In this document: piece after piece, positions 13,681 to 17,273 of the stretch
Layout: every line of letters begins with the position of its first letter
Numbering within the stretch: the first letter of the stretch is position 1
Source: JBBSDV01 sp038240335
GTDB taxonomy: Bacteria; Chloroflexota; Dehalococcoidia; DSTF01; JACRBR01
Length of the DNA: 17,273 nt
Direction: 5' to 3'
Assembly (NCBI GenBank): GCA_038240335.1
Contig: JBBSDV010000047.1
Span: forward strand, 1-17,273
The notes under the pieces: generated by a model
What the model was told of the DNA's origin: nothing
Databases searched by the model: none
Seen by the model: the letters and a program-made list of their open reading frames with translations, nothing else
Position numbers and translations under genes: made by a program

Positions 13681-14816
13681 ACGAAGCAGTCGTTCCGCTG
13701 ACAAAGCCGAATATTGGCGAAGAGGAAGAGCGCGCGGTTCTCGAAGTGCTTCGCTCGGGCTGGCTCGTGCAGGGCGCAAAGGTCGCCGAGTTCGAGCGAC
13801 GGATCGCCGAGTACTGCGGCGCCAGACACGCCGTCGCGACGACGAACTGCACGACAGCGCTCCAGCTCGCGCTCGAGCAGTTGTCGCTGCAGCCTGGCGA
13901 TGAAGTGATCTTCCCGAGCTACACGTTCGTCGCGTCGGCGAACGCGATCATCCACGCCGGCGGCGTTCCCGTTGCCTGCGATGTCGAGATTGACACGTAC
14001 AACATCGATATCGCGTCGCTGGAGCGGGCGATTACGCCGCGAACGAAGGCGATCCTTCCGGTCGATCAGTTCGGGCTCGCGGCGGATCTCGATGCGGTCA
14101 ACCGCATCGCTGCTTCGCACGGGCTGCGCGTCGTCGAAGACGCGGCGCCGTCGCTCGGCGCCGAGATCAACGGGAAGCGCGTCGGGGCGATCAGCGACGT
14201 CACCTGCTTCAGTTTTCATCCACGCAAGACGATCACGAGCGCCGAGGGCGGGATGCTCGTGACGGACTCGGACGCGGTGGCGGAGCGCGCGCGCCTAATG
14301 CGCTCGCATGCAGCTTCGGTGTCGGATCTGGCGCGCCACGGCTCGGACGACGTGATCATCGAGGAGTATCCCGAGGCGGGATTCAACTTCCGGATGAGCG
14401 ACCTGCACGCCGCGGTTGGGCTGGCGCAACTCGACCGGCTCGGATGGCTAATCGAACGGCGGCGCGAGCTCGCTGCGGAGTTCGATCGGCGGTTCGTGGA
14501 CCTTCGTTCCGTCGCAACGCCGATTGCGCGGCCAGGCTTCCTGCATACGTATCAGAGTTACGCCGTCGTGCTTACGGACGACGCGCCCGTCGAGCGCGAC
14601 GAGGCGATGCGGCAGCTCAAGCAACGCGGGATTACGACACGCCGCGGCTGCATGGCGGTTCACCTTGAGCCGTATTACCTGCGCAAGTTCGGCCGGAGTC
14701 GCTTGCCCGTGGCTGAGCGGCTCGAAGCGAGGAGCATCACGCTGCCGCTCTTTCCGAGCATGAGTCTTGACGAGCAGTCGCGCGTGATCGAGTCCGTATG
14801 GGAGGTTCTGCGGTAG
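13668..14816 (+). CDS. DegT/DnrJ/EryC1/StrS sugar aminotransferase (second)
   Basis: A 382-residue PLP enzyme, a distant paralogue of the one at 11486. It has VPLTKPNIGEEEE near the start, TTNCTTALQLALEQ (58-71), Asp158 in VVEDAAPSLGA, and the PLP lysine Lys187 in FSFHPRKTITSAEGG. The HPRK form of the lysine motif is common in perosamine-synthase-like and related 4-aminotransferases, so it may aminate a 4-keto sugar. GTG 13668 is chosen because GGAAGGA (13655-13660) precedes it at good spacing; it overlaps the SDR gene by 13 nt, suggesting coupling and a shared pathway. GTG 13650 is an alternative, and longer versions would sit wholly inside the SDR gene. Confidence 0.9.
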   Translation: MRVVDEAVVPLTKPNIGEEEERAVLEVLRSGWLVQGAKVAEFERRIAEYCGARHAVATTNCTTALQLALEQLSLQPGDEVIFPSYTFVASANAIIHAGGVPVACDVEIDTYNIDIASLERAITPRTKAILPVDQFGLAADLDAVNRIAASHGLRVVEDAAPSLGAEINGKRVGAISDVTCFSFHPRKTITSAEGGMLVTDSDAVAERARLMRSHAASVSDLARHGSDDVIIEEYPEAGFNFRMSDLHAAVGLAQLDRLGWLIERRRELAAEFDRRFVDLRSVATPIARPGFLHTYQSYAVVLTDDAPVERDEAMRQLKQRGITTRRGCMAVHLEPYYLRKFGRSRLPVAERLEARSITLPLFPSMSLDEQSRVIESVWEVLR

Positions 14817-14838
14817 ACTTGCTCTCAGGGCAACTCTC

Positions 14839-15600
14839 GTGAACGCAGATTCTACCCGACTCAACCCGGCGGCGCGCGTGAAGCACGCGTATGAATGGCT
14901 GCGCCTGCACGGCCGCGAGGGCGTGATGCGCATCGTGCGGCACCCGTACTACTGGGTGAAGCACTATCCCGACCGAAAGCGATTCCATAAAGACTTCGCG
15001 CCCGAGATCGCGGAGAACGTGCAGTTCGACCGCACGTACGGCGTCGACACGGCGGCGACGGCGAGCTTAATTGCTCTCAATGTCCCATACGAGTCCTGGA
15101 AGCACGGGGGCAACTATGGTTGCATCAACGAGCGCGAACTCGTTGAGGCGATAGCGCTGCTCGGCGTCCCGTACAAGGACGTGACGTTCATCGATCTCGG
15201 ATCGGGCAAAGGTAAGGCGCTGCTGGTGGCGTCGGAGTTTCCATTCCGGTCGATCGTCGGCGTCGAGTTCTCGCCTGACCTTGCAGAGATTGCGAACACA
15301 AATGTCGAGCATTACCTGGATCTCACGGGACGTCGAGGACGCGATGTGGCGACGGTCTGCGGCGATGCCATCCAATACAGCTTTCCGGATGGGCCGCTCT
15401 TCATCTACCTGTTCAATCCGTTCGACAACACCATCCTGTCGCCAGTGATCGCGAACATCGCCGCGTCGTACCAGCGCGCTTCACGGCCGATGTGGGTGAT
15501 GTATTTCACGCCGCGTTTCAAAGAATTGTTCGATGCGGCGCCGTTTCTGACGCGTGTGTCCGAGACGGACCGCTATTGCGTCTGGCGGTCGGTCGGCTAG
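14839..15600 (+). CDS. Class I SAM-dependent methyltransferase
   Basis: A 253-residue protein with a Rossmann methyltransferase domain: motif I FIDLGSGKGK (117-126), the acidic end of strand 2 at Glu143 (VGVEFSP), motif III CGDA (175-178) and the post-strand motif FNPFDN (192-197), where many small-molecule or N/O-methyltransferases have [ND]PP[FY]. An upstream region (about 90-108, YGCINERELVEAI) probably forms part of the cofactor pocket. The basic N-terminal stretch (about 12-50) lacks a signal or membrane helix. Start GTG 14839 has CAGGG 8 nt upstream, 22 nt after the aminotransferase stop. In this context it would most simply methylate a sugar of the repeat unit, but the acceptor is not shown by sequence. 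Confidence 0.82.
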   Translation: MNADSTRLNPAARVKHAYEWLRLHGREGVMRIVRHPYYWVKHYPDRKRFHKDFAPEIAENVQFDRTYGVDTAATASLIALNVPYESWKHGGNYGCINERELVEAIALLGVPYKDVTFIDLGSGKGKALLVASEFPFRSIVGVEFSPDLAEIANTNVEHYLDLTGRRGRDVATVCGDAIQYSFPDGPLFIYLFNPFDNTILSPVIANIAASYQRASRPMWVMYFTPRFKELFDAAPFLTRVSETDRYCVWRSVG

Positions 15601-15720
15601 CGATTCGTCGCTGCCGCGCCTTCTGCTGAGGCGACATTGCTGTCAAGATCCCTCCATCATGCGCGGCGACCGAATCCTCTCAATGCAACCGGTTGAGTTC
15701 ACGCAGGCGCGGGCGACGAC

Positions 15721-16962
15721 GTGACGCGCCGGAGCGGCGCGGCCGCGCGTCCGATTCAGCGCGTGCTGTTTGTGTTGCAGTCGACGGCGATCGGCGGCAT
15801 GGAGACGCACTGTGTTGATCTCGTGGCCGAGTACGCTCGGCGGGGCATCGAGATCCATGTCGTGCTGCCACGCGCCGCCAGTCTCGATCCGCTGGTCGAT
15901 CGCTTTCGTTCCGGCGGTGCCTCGGTATTGCGGATTACCACCGACGCGCGAGCTGGGCGGACGGCGCAGCTATCCGGGCTCATCGCATACGGACGCCTGA
16001 TCCGGCAGTTGCGGCCGGATGTCGTACACCTGCAGACCGGCGGCGCGACGGGTGGCCTCGCGCCGATCGCGATCGCTCGGGTGATCGGCGACGCCGTCGT
16101 CGCAATCACGGAGCACGACGTGCCGGCGCCCTCACCTGGTCGGGTTCAACGCGTGGCGCGCTTCGTGATGGATCGTTGCGCCCATTTGATCATCTCAGTA
16201 TCTAGGCGGAACGCGAAGCTGCGGCGAGAACGCATCGCGCCACCGGAACGGAAGTTCGTCTCGATCCTCAATGGCGTCCCGCTGCCTGATGTGACACCGG
16301 ATATGCGAGCACGAAACCGCGAGGTTGCGCGCCGCGAGCTCGGCATCAATGCGAACGCTGTCGTCCTCGGAAGCCTCGTGCGGCTAGCGGAGGGAAAGGG
16401 GCTCGACGACCTACTGCGAGCGTTCGCAATCGCTCGGCGGGATGTTGCGTTCGAGCTGCTCCTTGTCGGGGACGGGCCGCTCCGCGACGAACTCGGCGAC
16501 CTGGCGGACGAGCTTGGCATCGGAGTGCACACGCACTTCGCCGGACATCAGGACAACCCGGAGCGCTTTCTCGACGCGATGGACGCGTTCGTGCTGCCGG
16601 TGCCAGTTGGCTCGATGTCGATCGCGCTGCTGGAGGCAATGGCTCGCGGACTGGCGCCGATCATCACCTTTTGCGGGCCAGAGGAAGCCGTGGTGCCAGA
16701 CGAGACCGGTCTCTGCGCACCGCCGCTCGATCCGGATGGCCTCGCAACGGCGCTGGTTCGCATGGTCCGTGACGCGCCGCTGCGGGCGAAGCTGGCCACG
16801 GCCGCAGCCGCGCACGTGCGCGACCACTACTCGGTCGGCCGCGTGGCGTCGGACACAGTGGCCGCGTATGAAGCCGCCGAAGCCGGCGCGATGCCGGCGA
16901 GGCTGCTCGCGTCGGCGCCGGCTGACGCGAGCCCGGGCGAGCACTATCTTCGTACGGGGTGA
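15721..16962 (+). CDS. Family 4 glycosyltransferase (GT-B fold)
   Basis: A 413-residue retaining glycosyltransferase. The N-terminal domain opens with VLFVLQSTAIGGMETH (residues 15-30; GGME is typical), with PDVVHLQTGG and VVAITEHDVP further on. The C-terminal nucleotide-sugar domain has LGSLVRLAEGKGLDDLLRAF (a standard GT4 element), LLVGDGPLRDEL and the EX7E region at SMSIALLEAMARG. The second glutamate (Glu305) is present but the first is Gly297. Start GTG 15721 follows a 120-bp gap with no obvious Shine-Dalgarno; the first 10 residues are basic and unconserved in look, so a slightly later start is possible. It would add a sugar to the polymer repeat unit. Confidence 0.9.
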   Translation: MTRRSGAAARPIQRVLFVLQSTAIGGMETHCVDLVAEYARRGIEIHVVLPRAASLDPLVDRFRSGGASVLRITTDARAGRTAQLSGLIAYGRLIRQLRPDVVHLQTGGATGGLAPIAIARVIGDAVVAITEHDVPAPSPGRVQRVARFVMDRCAHLIISVSRRNAKLRRERIAPPERKFVSILNGVPLPDVTPDMRARNREVARRELGINANAVVLGSLVRLAEGKGLDDLLRAFAIARRDVAFELLLVGDGPLRDELGDLADELGIGVHTHFAGHQDNPERFLDAMDAFVLPVPVGSMSIALLEAMARGLAPIITFCGPEEAVVPDETGLCAPPLDPDGLATALVRMVRDAPLRAKLATAAAAHVRDHYSVGRVASDTVAAYEAAEAGAMPARLLASAPADASPGEHYLRTG

Positions 16963-16983
16963 GCGCAGCCGCGAGCTATTCGC

Positions 16984-17273
16984 CTAGCGTTCCGATTCAG
17001 CTGCCCGCGGACGCCGACGGAACAGGAACGCAGCCGTTGCGCGGCGCAAATCGGTCGCACGGGGAAGGTCGTAAGCTGCATGGAGGGGCGAGGCGACGAC
17101 GGCGCGCCAGAGGCAACTGCGCAGGGCGCTGTGCTCGCCGGCCTGCGCGTGCTCGAGCGCGCTATGAGCGAAGTACCAATAGAATGTGCCGCGGTGCCGT
17201 ACATACGTCCGAAACGCCGAAGGCAGGGATGGCCGCTGACGACGCCGGGCGCGCCGGAGGTTGCGTACGAAGA
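16984..17273 (-). CDS. 3' part of a minus-strand gene of unknown product, runs off the window
   Basis: Reading the minus strand from the right edge gives 95 sense codons without a stop before TAG (complement of 16984-16986). The fragment has protein-like composition, with aromatics in HRGTFYWYFAHSALEHA and the hydrophobic CLWRAVVASPLHAAYDL, then a basic tail. Third positions are mostly G/C. Among overlapping minus frames this one looks most like real protein; another open frame at 16944-17204 is Ser/Thr/Arg-rich and shadow-like. The aromatic and basic pattern recalls C-terminal tails of GT2 glycosyltransferases, but no motif is in view. It converges on the GT4 gene, 21 bp apart. Confidence 0.45.
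   Translation of the reverse strand, partial: FVRNLRRARRRQRPSLPSAFRTYVRHRGTFYWYFAHSALEHAQAGEHSALRSCLWRAVVASPLHAAYDLPRATDLRRATAAFLFRRRPRAAESER

Noticed and set aside
15659..15724. 21-residue frame (ATG 15659) ending in a GTGA overlap with the GT4 start
   Set aside because: The overlap resembles a coupled leader, but the frame is too short and has no ribosome site or recognisable sequence; it cannot be told from chance.
16944..17204. 86-codon minus-strand frame at the right edge
   Set aside because: Ser/Thr/Arg-rich shadow; the alternative minus frame ending at 16984 is more protein-like and open to the window edge.
1..17273. CRISPR arrays, tRNA/rRNA genes, insertion sequences, phage attachment sites
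   Set aside because: Reading through the window I saw no regularly spaced repeats, cloverleaf-like genes, transposase motifs or terminal inverted repeats.

Overview
The window is GC-rich bacterial chromosome, densely coding and with G/C-heavy third codon positions. It holds a cell-surface polysaccharide (exopolysaccharide/capsule, Wzx/Wzy-like) biosynthesis locus preceded by a cluster of response regulators. No gene fixes the taxon. High GC, a separate chain-length protein and P-loop partner, many GTG/TTG starts and stacked OmpR-type regulators would fit Chloroflexota or another high-GC lineage; this is a guess from style only.

Layout. (1) 24-3325, regulatory block: a stand-alone receiver-like protein on the minus strand, a roughly 680-bp region with no confident gene, then three plus-strand response regulators (one NarL/LuxR type with a degenerate receiver, two OmpR/PhoB type with intact phosphorylation sites). 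No histidine kinase is visible. (2) 3428-10182, assembly block: monotopic sugar-1-phosphate transferase (chain initiation), Wzz-like chain-length protein, CpsD/BY-kinase-like P-loop protein that lacks the Walker A lysine, a 47-codon two-helix membrane protein, a Wzy/O-antigen-ligase-like polymerase, a hexapeptide acyltransferase, a GT2 glycosyltransferase and a NodB-type polysaccharide deacetylase. Several junctions are 1-4 nt overlaps, so this is very likely one operon. (3) 10427-14816, sugar-nucleotide block: Gfo/Idh/MocA dehydrogenase, DegT aminotransferase, UDP-sugar epimerase/dehydratase-like SDR and a second DegT aminotransferase, which together look like amino-sugar precursor synthesis. 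(4) 14839-16962: a SAM-dependent methyltransferase and a GT4 glycosyltransferase. (5) On the minus strand, converging on the GT4 gene, is the 3' part of a gene running off the right edge.

How they may work together (inference): the initiating transferase loads a sugar phosphate onto a polyprenyl carrier; the GT2 and GT4 enzymes extend it, partly with amino sugars made by block 3; the acyltransferase, deacetylase and methyltransferase decorate the repeat unit; the polymerase and chain-length pair polymerise it. No flippase (Wzx) or outer-membrane exporter (Wza-type) is in the window.

Most notable: three proteins have lost the residues normally needed for their phospho-chemistry (two receiver domains and the CpsD-like P-loop protein), and a tiny membrane protein is wedged between the CpsD-like and polymerase genes with overlapping stop/start.
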